DNA of 64,000 nt from Sinobaca qinghaiensis (GTDB lineage: Bacteria; Bacillota; Bacilli; Bacillales; Marinococcaceae). A program made the position numbers and the translations under genes. Below the pieces are notes generated by a model. That model was not told where the DNA came from and made no database searches. It saw only the letters and a list, made by a program, of their open reading frames with translations. The DNA lies in the NCBI RefSeq assembly GCF_003610495.1, contig NZ_RAPK01000009.1, positions 310,001-374,000 of the forward strand, read 5' to 3'. This document shows positions 32,034 to 40,438 of this stretch, one piece after another; the stretch's first letter is position 1, and each line of letters begins with the position of its first letter.

Positions 32034-32750
32034 TTGAATGAAATTAGTATTTGGCTTGCCTTCGGCGCAGGCGTTATTTCTTTTTTATCGCCCTGTATAT
32101 TTCCATTAATTCCGGCTTATTTGGCCCAGCTTACCGGCACTTCCATCACGGACAGCAAGGTGGAAGCTTCGCGGAGCATGATTCTCTCCAGAAGCGTTGG
32201 GTTTATAATGGGATTTACGATTATTTTTCTTCTTTTAGGAGCTTCCTCTACTTTTCTCGGGCAGCAGTTTGCCCGCTGGGGGAACATGATCGAGCAGCTC
32301 GGAGCAGTGATTATTGTTTTATTCGGCCTGCAGATGGCAGGTATTATTTCCATCCGTGCCCTGCTGTCTGAAAAACGCATACATAAAAAGCCAACTCATT
32401 CGTCCAGCTTCTTGGGCTCTATTTCCCTCGGCTTGATATTTGCGGCCGGATGGTCGCCGTGCATCGGCCTGGTGCTCGGTTCTATTCTTGCCATGGCCAG
32501 CCAGTCGGATACACTCTACTCCGGGATAACGATGCTGTTATTTTATTCAGCCGGGCTCGGTGTTCCTTTTATTATCGTGGCCCTTCTTTATTCGAGGTCA
32601 CTGAACAAGCTGAAACGCTGGAACAAATGGCTGCCCCGTCTCCAAATAACGAGCGGCTATATTATGATTGCGCTTGGCATTATGATTTTCACCGGCCATT
32701 TCCAAATGCTGTCGAGCTATCTGGCCCGGTTTGTGCCATTCGGCATTTAA
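32034..32750 (+). CDS. ccdA: Cytochrome c biogenesis protein CcdA
   Basis: Six-helix membrane protein of the CcdA/DsbD family that carries electrons from cytoplasmic thioredoxin to extracytoplasmic thiol proteins used in cytochrome c maturation and sporulation. The two redox cysteines lie in LSPCIFPLIPAYLAQ (helix 1) and GWSPCIGLVLGSILA (helix 4). I place the start at TTG giving MNEISIWLAFGAG, because GAGGTGA precedes it at six bases; 238 aa. It starts 14 bases after hmoB. Confidence 0.9.
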   Translation: MNEISIWLAFGAGVISFLSPCIFPLIPAYLAQLTGTSITDSKVEASRSMILSRSVGFIMGFTIIFLLLGASSTFLGQQFARWGNMIEQLGAVIIVLFGLQMAGIISIRALLSEKRIHKKPTHSSSFLGSISLGLIFAAGWSPCIGLVLGSILAMASQSDTLYSGITMLLFYSAGLGVPFIIVALLYSRSLNKLKRWNKWLPRLQITSGYIMIALGIMIFTGHFQMLSSYLARFVPFGI

Positions 32751-32801
32751 GCAAACTCACATTACAAACACACTCTGCACTATACAGAAAGGAAGAATAC
32801 G

Positions 32802-33986
32802 ATGAATACAGAAACGTCTCTATACGAATTGCTTGATGGCCGCTATGAGGAAATGGTGGAAATAAGACGTCACCTTCACCAGCATCCCGAACTTTCTTTT
32901 CAAGAAGAAAATACTCCGGCTTACATTGCGGACTACCATGAAAAGCTTGGTCTTGAGGTTCAGACGAAGGTCGGCGGACGCGGCGTCGTATCAACGCTCA
33001 AAGGCGGCCGTCCCGGCCCCGTAACAGCCCTGCGCGCCGATTTTGACGCCCTTCCCATCCACGAGCAGACCGGGCTTCCCTTCTCTTCTAAAGTAGACGG
33101 AGTGATGCACGCCTGCGGCCATGACGGTCATACGGCTACGCTTCTTGTTCTTGCCAAATGCTTAACCGAAATAAAAGAAGAAATAGAAGGAACTATCGTA
33201 TTTATCCATCAGCACGCGGAGGAGTTTGCCCCGGGAGGCGCCATCGCCATGATTGAAGACGGCTGCCTCGAAGGAGTGGATGTTATATTCGGCACCCACC
33301 TCTGGGCAACCACTCCATATGGTACGATCCAGCACTGCAACGGGCCGATGATGGCAGCGGCAGATCGCTTTGAAATTGAAATAATTGGTCAGGGCGGACA
33401 TGGTGCCATGCCTCATTTAACGAAAGATGCCGTACTTATCGGCTCCCAGCTCGTTACCCAGATTCAGCAGATTGTCAGCCGCTACGTTGATCCGCAGAAG
33501 CCGGCCGTCGTATCCGTTGGCTCTTTTGAAGCCTCCAATGCATTTAACGTGATTGCAGACCGGGCGAAATTGACCGGAACGGTGCGGACATTTGATCCCG
33601 GAGTGAGGGATTTAATTGAAGAAGAACTGGAAGTCATCACCAATGGTATTGTTTCCAGCTGGGGAGCGGAAGCTGATTTCCATTACTACCGCGGTTACCC
33701 GCCTGTCGTAAATCACGAAAAGGAAACCGCCTATCTGGCAGCATGTGCTTCCAATGTGCCGGGGGTTGAAAAAACAGAAGAAATGAAGCCGGAAATGGGC
33801 GGCGAGGATTTCGCCTACTACCTGGAAAACATAAAAGGAAGCTTCTTCTTCACCGGAGCAGAAAATCCGGAATGGACAAAAACCTATCCGCATCATCATC
33901 CTAAGTTTGATATCGATGAAAGAGCGATGCTTACCGCTGCCAAAGTAATGGCTAAAGCTGTCCTTGATTATCCGGGACAGGCGTAA
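32802..33986 (+). CDS. M20 family amidohydrolase
   Basis: 394-residue cytosolic metallopeptidase-type amidohydrolase, of the group annotated as N-acyl-amino acid, hippurate or IAA-amino acid hydrolases. Di-metal ligands are visible in HACGHDGHTA, QHAEEFAPGG (catalytic Glu pair) and GTHLW, with GGEDFAYY near the C-terminus. A dimerisation domain occupies about residues 180-290. The substrate cannot be fixed from sequence. It follows ccdA by 51 bases, with its own AAAGGAAG binding site. Confidence 0.92.
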   Translation: MNTETSLYELLDGRYEEMVEIRRHLHQHPELSFQEENTPAYIADYHEKLGLEVQTKVGGRGVVSTLKGGRPGPVTALRADFDALPIHEQTGLPFSSKVDGVMHACGHDGHTATLLVLAKCLTEIKEEIEGTIVFIHQHAEEFAPGGAIAMIEDGCLEGVDVIFGTHLWATTPYGTIQHCNGPMMAAADRFEIEIIGQGGHGAMPHLTKDAVLIGSQLVTQIQQIVSRYVDPQKPAVVSVGSFEASNAFNVIADRAKLTGTVRTFDPGVRDLIEEELEVITNGIVSSWGAEADFHYYRGYPPVVNHEKETAYLAACASNVPGVEKTEEMKPEMGGEDFAYYLENIKGSFFFTGAENPEWTKTYPHHHPKFDIDERAMLTAAKVMAKAVLDYPGQA

Positions 33987-33991
33987 GAATC

Positions 33992-34029
33992 AAAAAAAAG
34001 CTCCTCCCACTAGGGAAGAGCTTCTTTTT
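33992..34029. terminator. Bidirectional terminator between the amidohydrolase and tetR genes
   Basis: Stem AGCTC-TCCC/GGGA-GAGCT with an ACTA-type loop and A/T-runs on both sides. Confidence 0.85.
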
Positions 34030-34031
34030 AT

Positions 34032-34616
34032 CTATTCAGCTGTTACATAAAAGTCCATGCCGTACATGAAATAAGGCAGCGCCAGTCTTATATACTCCTC
34101 CGGTGCAATAGAGCTGCTCTGTTTCCAGTCTACCGATGCCCCGTAAATCCCCCAGCTCAGCATAAATGCAGCTATTCTTAACGATTCATCGCTGTCTGCT
34201 GCATGCTGTTTCAGCAGAGCCTGATAAAATATCGCTTCCAGCTTCTTTTTAATGATGGCTTCAATCGTAACCGAAAAAGCCTGAAAGCTTCTTCTGCACT
34301 GAGAAGACAGCGACAGGTGAAACGTCGTGATGGATAAAAATATACTTACAATTGTGTCTTCCGTCAGTTTTTCATGCTGGGCAATTTCATTGCTGACATT
34401 CATCATCAAGTCTTCGGTTAATGATTTCTCCAGCAGGTCATATTTATCCGTAAAATGAGAATAGAATGTCGCACGATTTACCGTAGCCTCTGCGGTAATA
34501 TCCTTAATCGTAATATCCTTAACATCTTTTTTCATGGCAAGCTCAATAAAGGAATCCATAATTAATTTTCTCGTCCGCTTAATACGCGGATCTATTTTGA
34601 TTTCAGACATAGTCAT
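34032..34616 (-). CDS. TetR/AcrR family transcriptional regulator
   Basis: 194-residue repressor with an N-terminal HTH (ITIKDITAEATVNRATFYSHFTDKYDLLE) and a helical ligand-binding C-terminal domain containing several Cys/His residues. It is divergent from the azoreductase gene with about 180 bases between, so it most likely represses that gene and itself. The start ATG giving MTMSEIK has AGAGAGGAT about 10 bases upstream; neighbouring ATGs are possible. Confidence 0.88.
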   Translation of the reverse strand: MTMSEIKIDPRIKRTRKLIMDSFIELAMKKDVKDITIKDITAEATVNRATFYSHFTDKYDLLEKSLTEDLMMNVSNEIAQHEKLTEDTIVSIFLSITTFHLSLSSQCRRSFQAFSVTIEAIIKKKLEAIFYQALLKQHAADSDESLRIAAFMLSWGIYGASVDWKQSSSIAPEEYIRLALPYFMYGMDFYVTAE

Positions 34617-34661
34617 ACACGTGAACATCCTCTCTACTTATTAAACATTTTCGTCCATATG

Positions 34662-34673
34662 TTGTTTAAACAA
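34662..34673. promoter_or_regulatory. Candidate operator palindrome 1 (TTGTTTAAACAA)
   Basis: Perfect 12-base palindrome in the tetR/azoR intergenic region, on the tetR side. A TetR-type dimer site is plausible; this is inference from position and symmetry. Confidence 0.45.
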
Positions 34674-34693
34674 TAAAAGCCAGGAACTATTGG

Positions 34694-34722
34694 TTGAATA
34701 ACGGAATGAAAGTCTATATAGT
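34694..34722 (+). promoter_or_regulatory. SigA-type promoter of the azoreductase gene
   Basis: A -35 TTGAAT (34694-34699) and -10 TATAGT (34717-34722) are spaced by exactly 17 bases, 74 bases before the azoR start codon. Confidence 0.65.
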
Positions 34723-34731
34723 GTGATTATA

Positions 34732-34743
34732 CAACAAGTGTTG
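34732..34743. promoter_or_regulatory. Candidate operator palindrome 2 (CAACAAGTGTTG)
   Basis: Palindrome CAACA-AG-TGTTG lies about 10 bases after the -10 box, at the expected transcription start of azoR, where a repressor would block initiation. Confidence 0.5.
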
Positions 34744-34795
34744 GATAAACGAACCTTGTTTTTAAAATTTTACAATAAACGGAGGAAATTATTAC

Positions 34796-35431
34796 ATGAA
34801 TGTATTAGTAGTAAAAGCAAATAACCGCCCTGATGGAGTCTCTACAAAAATGTACGAAACTTTTATGGAGAGCGTCCAGGGAAAAGAAAATTTAAATGTA
34901 AACACATTCGATGTGTTTGAAGAAGATATGCCTTACTTCGGCCAGGATCTATTCAACGCAATTGGCAAAATTCAAAACGACGGAGAACTTTCCGACGTAG
35001 AGCAGCGCATTGTTAATGCCAAGCAGAAAGCAAAAGACGCGCTTGCAGCTGCAGACGTTCTTGTATTTGCCTTCCCGCTCTGGAACCTGACTATTCCAGC
35101 TAAGCTTCAGACATTTATTGATTATATTGCAGAAGCCGGCTTCACGTTCAAATACGACCAGTACGGTAACCTTGAACAGCTGATGTCCGAGAAGAAAGTT
35201 ATTCTTCTAAACGCACGCGGCGGAGTTTATTCCCTTCCAGAAGCAGCTCCAATGGATATGTCCGTCACTTATATGCGCAACCTGTTCGGCGGTCTGTATG
35301 GCATGGATATTCTTAATGAAATCATCATTGAAGGACACAATGCGATGCCGGAGAAATCCGAAGAAATTATTCAGGACGGCCTTGATGAAGTAAAAGCCGC
35401 TGCTGAAAACCTTTCTTACCAAAACGCATAA
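34796..35431 (+). CDS. azoR: FMN-dependent NADH-azoreductase
   Basis: 211-residue flavodoxin-fold quinone/azo reductase giving protection against quinones and related electrophiles. The characteristic segments VFAFPLWNLTIPAKLQTFIDY (FMN/NADH site) and LLNARGGVYSLPEA are present. A strong ribosome binding site (GGAGG) precedes the ATG. Control by the divergent TetR protein is likely given the promoter and operator-like palindromes. In B. subtilis, azoreductases are controlled by other regulators, so the wiring here differs. Confidence 0.92.
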   Translation: MNVLVVKANNRPDGVSTKMYETFMESVQGKENLNVNTFDVFEEDMPYFGQDLFNAIGKIQNDGELSDVEQRIVNAKQKAKDALAAADVLVFAFPLWNLTIPAKLQTFIDYIAEAGFTFKYDQYGNLEQLMSEKKVILLNARGGVYSLPEAAPMDMSVTYMRNLFGGLYGMDILNEIIIEGHNAMPEKSEEIIQDGLDEVKAAAENLSYQNA

Positions 35432-35442
35432 TTTTCCTTATA

Positions 35443-35493
35443 CAAAAAACCATTTTCAGGCCGGGCAGCAGCCCGCTTGAAAATGGTTTTTTT
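35443..35493. terminator. Bidirectional terminator between azoR and ecsB
   Basis: Very long stem AACCATTTTCA-GCCGGGC/GCCCG-TGAAAATGGTT with a four-base loop and T-run; it serves both convergent genes. Confidence 0.9.
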
Positions 35494-35496
35494 ACG

Positions 35497-36717
35497 TTAT
35501 GAAAGCTCCAGCCGGTTTTTCGGTCTCTGCCGGGCCAGATAATAGCTGAGCAGCAGTCCCGCTCCTAAAATAACAAGGGAAAACAGCATATACGTCCCTA
35601 AAAGGAGATACGCCGCAGAAAAAAGAATCGACTGCAGCAAAAGCAGGCGCAGTACTAAAAACTGAAAAGAATATTCTTTTTCCGATAACGCCAACGGATA
35701 CAGATCCGGCCAGATATTCGTATCAAAATGATACCACAATGTCCGAAGCTGTACGCCTGTTAAATAAACAAACAGCACGCTTACCAGTACCCTCAGCCAT
35801 TCAAAAGGAAAAGCATACATCACAAGGCAGCCCACAAGCAGAAGCCTGGCATACATTCCTAAATACTCTCCTGAGCGTACAAATGCTTTAACATACATAT
35901 AACGGTAGGCTTTATCTTTCTGGAAAGGCATGCGATCGGCGAGGCCGGACAGCCACCTTCTCCGTTTTACCGGTGTTTTGATGAAAGGCACATCGGCAAA
36001 TGATTGAATAAATCGGTAAAAAGCAGAAAGCCTGCGCTGTTCCATGGAAAAAACAGCTTCCCATTTCAACGCATACTTTTTTGACAGTCTGCCGTGATAA
36101 GCAAGGTATGCTCCTGCCATCGCAGCAAGCAGCAGAGCTGCCAGAAGCCATGACGCATCAGAGAAAACGACATACAGCACAGAAGCCGTAAGCAGAATTC
36201 TTCCGAACAGAAGCCCCCATCTTATCCGGTGATCCTGCAGTCTCCACTCCGCCCAGGCCGAAGCAATATTCCAGCCTTTAACCGCGAGAATAACAACAAG
36301 CACAAGCAGGAAGCTGTTGGATTCTTCAAACAGCCGATTTTGATAAAGCGGACCAAGAATAAAATAAAGCAGGACAATAAATAAAGACTGGAGCACGTAA
36401 GAATATAAGACGCTTTTTCTAAAATACGGACCGAGCTGATTTTCCATCGGCAGCAAAAATACCATATCCGCCTCTTTCAAAAAGGTCCGGATCGGATTCC
36501 TCGTCAGAAAATACGTAAATACGAGCGTGAATAATTCGAGCACGGGCACATAGGCCGGCAGCCATTCCAGAAAGGCAGGATACATAAAGCCGCCTACCAG
36601 AAATAAGGCATAGATGCTGAACATAAAACCGCTGTTGGCGACAAGCCTTAAATAACGGATCGCAGTACCGGCAAATTCCCCGGCACGTTCCTCCCAAAGC
36701 CGATCTAACGTCCCCAT
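35497..36717 (-). CDS. ecsB: ABC transporter permease EcsB
   Basis: Membrane subunit of the Ecs exporter, which in B. subtilis affects secretion, competence and processing of signal peptides. 406 aa from the ATG giving MGTLDRLWEERAGEF, with AAAGGAGCG upstream. Hydrophobic helices appear around residues 30-80, 105-165, 180-215 and 300-400; the region between is basic. Starts 1 base after the ecsA stop. The third gene of the B. subtilis operon, ecsC, is not found here. Confidence 0.9.
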   Translation of the reverse strand: MGTLDRLWEERAGEFAGTAIRYLRLVANSGFMFSIYALFLVGGFMYPAFLEWLPAYVPVLELFTLVFTYFLTRNPIRTFLKEADMVFLLPMENQLGPYFRKSVLYSYVLQSLFIVLLYFILGPLYQNRLFEESNSFLLVLVVILAVKGWNIASAWAEWRLQDHRIRWGLLFGRILLTASVLYVVFSDASWLLAALLLAAMAGAYLAYHGRLSKKYALKWEAVFSMEQRRLSAFYRFIQSFADVPFIKTPVKRRRWLSGLADRMPFQKDKAYRYMYVKAFVRSGEYLGMYARLLLVGCLVMYAFPFEWLRVLVSVLFVYLTGVQLRTLWYHFDTNIWPDLYPLALSEKEYSFQFLVLRLLLLQSILFSAAYLLLGTYMLFSLVILGAGLLLSYYLARQRPKNRLELS

Positions 36718-36718
36718 C

Positions 36719-37459
36719 TTAAATCGCTCCTTTAGCGACTTCGATGTAAAGATCATCCAGCAGGGCTCCAGGCATGCCTGCCTGTTCCTGAAGCTCCTCC
36801 ATTGTTCCCTGCAGCTTGATGCGTCCCTCATGAAGCACGATAAAGCGGTCGCAGTAGCGTTCTGCTGTTGCCAATATGTGGGTGGACATTAATATTCCGG
36901 CGCCGTCATTTTTCATTTTCACCATCATATCCAGCAGTGCTTTAATCGCTAAGGGATCGAGTCCAATAAATGGTTCATCCACGACATACAGCTCGGGTTC
37001 GATGAGAAAGGCGCACATAATCATTACTTTCTGGCGCATCCCTTTGGAGAAATGGCTCGGAAACCAATTTTTCATTTTGGTCATCCGGTATTCTTCCATG
37101 AGACGCTCCGCACGTTCTTCAAATACCTTTTCTTCTATTCCATAAGCCATCGCTGTTAACCTCATATGTTCCCATAACGTCAGCTCATCATATAAAATCG
37201 GTGTTTCGGGAATATAGGTGAAATGCCTGCGGTATTCCTCCGGTCCATCCATCAGGCGCTTGCCATGAATGCTTACGGTTCCTTCTATAGCTTCCATTAA
37301 TCCAAGCACATGTTTAATCGTTGTACTTTTACCGGCACCGTTTAAGCCGATCAAGCCGACGATCTCATTTTGTTTTACAGTGAAATTCAATCCGTGAAGG
37401 ACTGGTTTATGAACGTTGTATCCGCCGCTCATGTTTTGTACATTCAGCAGTTCCGCCAT
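36719..37459 (-). CDS. ecsA: ABC transporter ATP-binding protein EcsA
   Basis: 246-residue ATPase subunit. Walker A GLNGAGKSTTIKH, signature FSKGMRQKVMI and Walker B LYVVDEPFIGLDP are all intact. It pairs with EcsB. A good binding site (AAAAGGAGC) lies upstream of the ATG. In B. subtilis ecsA lies divergent from hit; here two further genes have been placed between them. Confidence 0.93.
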   Translation of the reverse strand: MAELLNVQNMSGGYNVHKPVLHGLNFTVKQNEIVGLIGLNGAGKSTTIKHVLGLMEAIEGTVSIHGKRLMDGPEEYRRHFTYIPETPILYDELTLWEHMRLTAMAYGIEEKVFEERAERLMEEYRMTKMKNWFPSHFSKGMRQKVMIMCAFLIEPELYVVDEPFIGLDPLAIKALLDMMVKMKNDGAGILMSTHILATAERYCDRFIVLHEGRIKLQGTMEELQEQAGMPGALLDDLYIEVAKGAI

Positions 37460-37624
37460 TGTAAAAGCTCCTTTTATGTAAAAATTAAAATGATGTGATC
37501 ATGACTGCTTGAAAATTATATCATAATTCCGCATTTTTCTGATGACCGCGTGCTTCCTTTTCATCAATTAAGATGCCCTGGAGGGAACGGTGATTTGAAT
37601 GATATACGGAAAACACGGCAAAAC

Positions 37625-37664
37625 AAAAGAAACCGCTCTTAAGGAAGAGACAGGTTTCTTTCTT
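37625..37664 (-). terminator. Terminator after the 37.7 kb hypothetical gene
   Basis: Double hairpin: outer AAGAAACC/GGTTTCTT, inner CTCTT/AAGAG, with T-rich tail on the minus strand. Confidence 0.75.
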
Positions 37665-37669
37665 CTTAT

Positions 37670-38059
37670 TTATATTTTTTCTGACGGCCAGCTGCGAAAT
37701 CCAATTACTTTTTCGTTTGTATGAAATTCCTTAAACTGATTCACCAATTCTTCATAGGAAATACCGCTGTTAACAAACACTTTTCCGTAATCGGAGGATT
37801 GTTCCGGCGCCAGGGCTTCCAAACGATATCCTTCCCCTATATCAACCGCTTGAATCATTTCAATTTCCAGACCGGAATGAATGCAGCCTAAAGAAACAAA
37901 TTCCAGCTCTTGATGAGTGATATCAGCGAGCGTTTCTTTAATTTGTTCCCAGCTTGGATCGATCACTTCCCCTTTTGCTGTTGTGAGGGACCAGTATTTA
38001 TCTTTTGGAGCTTCAGTCCGGTTGTCCGGCTCCTTTTTAAAAAAATCAAATAGTCCCAT
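37670..38059 (-). CDS. Hypothetical protein (MGLFDFFKK N-terminus)
   Basis: 129 residues, soluble, acidic overall, no signal peptide. The N-terminus MGLFDFFKKEPD is a short amphipathic helix common in small Bacillus proteins, followed by a globular domain with a mixed alpha/beta pattern (YWSLTTAKGEVIDPSWEQIKE). The chosen ATG is the third codon of the longer frame. It lies 50 bases downstream of the acyl-CoA synthetase gene, possibly in the same transcript. I do not recognise the family. Confidence 0.7.
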   Translation of the reverse strand: MGLFDFFKKEPDNRTEAPKDKYWSLTTAKGEVIDPSWEQIKETLADITHQELEFVSLGCIHSGLEIEMIQAVDIGEGYRLEALAPEQSSDYGKVFVNSGISYEELVNQFKEFHTNEKVIGFRSWPSEKI

Positions 38060-38108
38060 AGGCCACATCCTTTATTTAATAGACTGAGCGGTTACAAGAT
38101 ATTCTGCT

Positions 38109-39701
38109 TTAATTTACCAGCTTATCGGAATCGTTCCAAAGCTGCTTTCGCAGCTGAACTTTTTGTATTTTGCCGGAAGCTGTTTTCGGCAGTTCCTTGA
38201 CGAAATTAATGCTTTTCGGCGCTTTAAAATGAGCCATTTTTTCTCGTGCGTATGCAATGACGTCCTCTTCTGTCAGACTGCTTCCTTCTCTTTTCACAAC
38301 AACCGCATGGGGAATCTCGCCCCATTTTTCATGAGGCAGGGCCACTACGGCTGTTTCCACAATATCCGGATGCTGATATAAATACCCTTCTACTTCTATG
38401 GAAGAGATGTTTTCCCCGCCGCTGATAATGACGTCTTTTTTCCGGTCTACAATTTCTATATAGCCATTGTCAAACACGACCGCCATATCTCCGGTATGCA
38501 GCCAGCCGTGCTGGATCGTTTCGGCTGTCGCTTCGGGATTTTTGAAATATCCTTCCATCACATTGTTGCTCCGTACGACAATTTCGCCTACAGCCGTTCC
38601 GTTTTTTTCTACTTCTTCATAGGCTTCATTTACTACTTTTACTTCTGATCCGATAAGCGAATAACCGGTCTTTGACTTTAGGCGCTGCTGCTCTTTAACC
38701 GGCAGATGCTCATCATTTGACGTAATCTGCGATGTCGTAACAAGCGGGGAGATTTCAGTCATGCCGTACACATGAATAAACTCCCAGCCCAGCTCATTTT
38801 CCGTCATTTCAATGAAAGCAGGCGGCGGTGCCGACCCGGCTACAACGATGCGTACATGATGATCCATCCGGCACTCTTCTTTATGCAGGTGGTAATATTC
38901 CAGCAGCATATTTAATACAGTAGGTGCCATATGAAGGATGCTGATTTTATGCTTTTTAATATTGTTAAAAATAGATTCCGGGTCTATTTTACGCTGCATT
39001 ACCTGCGTAACACCATTTGCCGTATAGTAAAAAGGCGATCCCCAGCCGTTCACGTGGAACATAGGCAGCACATGCAGCATTTTATCGTTTTCCCTGATTC
39101 TTAAATGGTGCATCGTGGACAAAGCGTGCAGATAGTTGCTGCGGTGGGTCAGAAGCACCCCTTTTGGGTTTCCTGTCGTTCCGCTCGTATAAAGCAGGCT
39201 TGCTATATCATGCTCATCTACTTCCACCCGGTCAAACCATTTTCCATCAAACCCGCTGAGCCAGTTTTCGTATCCTATAGCCGTCTTTGTATCTGCCTCT
39301 TCCCCGTGCAGAATAATCGTTTCAATGGATGTTAAATTGCCGAGAATCGGCTCCAGCTGTTTGAACAGCGTTTTATCAGCAAACAGCACTTTGCTTTCGC
39401 TGTGATTTAAAATAAATTCATAATCCTCGGCAGTTAGTCTCGTGTTCAGCGGTGTCATAACAGCACCGAGCTGGTAGACGCCATAAAACCCTTCCAGCAT
39501 TTCCACGGCGTTCGGGCTTAGATAGGCCACCTTGTCCCCTTTTTTAATATTAAGCGCTTTCAATCCATTCGACAGCTGATTCACCCTGTACTGCAGTTCT
39601 CCGTAGGTTACGGTTCTTTCTCCATCTACTGCTGCTGTTTTCCCGCCATAAAGCTCGGCCGCTCTGTCTAAAAAGGTCGTTAATACGAGAGGGACGTACA
39701 T
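38109..39701 (-). CDS. AMP-binding acyl-CoA synthetase (long-chain fatty acid--CoA ligase family)
   Basis: 530-residue adenylate-forming enzyme that activates a carboxylic acid with ATP and CoA. The P-loop-like motif LYTSGTTGNPKGVLLTH, HGWLHTGDMAV, the DRKKDVIISGGENIS linker region and the catalytic-lysine motif LPKTASGKIQK are present. The start ATG giving MYVPLVL has AGGAGG at seven bases; an ATG two codons earlier abuts that site. Substrate chain length is not readable from sequence. The gene is divergent from hit. Confidence 0.92.
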   Translation of the reverse strand: MYVPLVLTTFLDRAAELYGGKTAAVDGERTVTYGELQYRVNQLSNGLKALNIKKGDKVAYLSPNAVEMLEGFYGVYQLGAVMTPLNTRLTAEDYEFILNHSESKVLFADKTLFKQLEPILGNLTSIETIILHGEEADTKTAIGYENWLSGFDGKWFDRVEVDEHDIASLLYTSGTTGNPKGVLLTHRSNYLHALSTMHHLRIRENDKMLHVLPMFHVNGWGSPFYYTANGVTQVMQRKIDPESIFNNIKKHKISILHMAPTVLNMLLEYYHLHKEECRMDHHVRIVVAGSAPPPAFIEMTENELGWEFIHVYGMTEISPLVTTSQITSNDEHLPVKEQQRLKSKTGYSLIGSEVKVVNEAYEEVEKNGTAVGEIVVRSNNVMEGYFKNPEATAETIQHGWLHTGDMAVVFDNGYIEIVDRKKDVIISGGENISSIEVEGYLYQHPDIVETAVVALPHEKWGEIPHAVVVKREGSSLTEEDVIAYAREKMAHFKAPKSINFVKELPKTASGKIQKVQLRKQLWNDSDKLVN

Positions 39702-39902
39702 AAGCATCCTCCTAAATGTTGTAATAGTAAAATATTTATTTCATTGTACCACAACAAAAATACCCTGTTTTATATAAGTTTTGATGCCGTAAAAAGGGAA
39801 TTCTTCTATAACAAATCTTCCCTCCCCTGCCATTCCTGCTTTTCATTTCCGGCAATCCTACGTATGATAGAAAGTAAATCCCAGATGAAGGAGAGATCAG
39901 CC

Positions 39903-40340
39903 ATGGCATTAGAACACGACTGCATTTTCTGTAAAATTATTAAGGGGGATATCCCTGCTTCTATCGTATATGAAGACGAAGATCTGCTGGCGTTTACCGA
40001 CCTCGGCCAGGTAACGAAAGGACATACGCTTCTTATCCCGAAGGATCATCAGAAAAACATCTACGAACTTCAGCCGGAAACAGCCTCCCGGTTGTTCAGC
40101 AAAGCTCCCGCCATTGCCAACGCCATTAAAGAAGCATTCAGCCCGGCCGGCATGAACCTTCTCAACAATAATGAAGCAGCTGCTTCCCAATCCGTGTTTC
40201 ACTATCATCTTCATTTTATCCCGCGCTACGATGACACAGACGGGTTCCAGCCTTCATTTGCTGATCATTCCGATGACTATTCCGCAGAAGAACTGCAGAA
40301 AATCGCTTCACAAATTGGCGAAGCTTTGAAAAAACAATAA
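39903..40340 (+). CDS. hit: HIT family protein
   Basis: 145-residue histidine-triad nucleotide-binding protein that hydrolyses AMP conjugates. The N-terminal zinc-type motif DCIFCKIIKGDIPA and the catalytic triad FHYHLHFIPR (HxHxHxx) are clear. AAGGAGAGATC precedes the ATG. Its closeness to ecsAB and yhaH-scoC is conserved with B. subtilis. Confidence 0.96.
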   Translation: MALEHDCIFCKIIKGDIPASIVYEDEDLLAFTDLGQVTKGHTLLIPKDHQKNIYELQPETASRLFSKAPAIANAIKEAFSPAGMNLLNNNEAAASQSVFHYHLHFIPRYDDTDGFQPSFADHSDDYSAEELQKIASQIGEALKKQ

Positions 40341-40438
40341 TCCTTACCGCCTCTGTTCTGGCTGTTTTATACTTTGTTTGTTAAACTATTCACATGAACC
40401 TAAATATCTCTATCGGAGTAAAGGAGTCGACCTATTCA

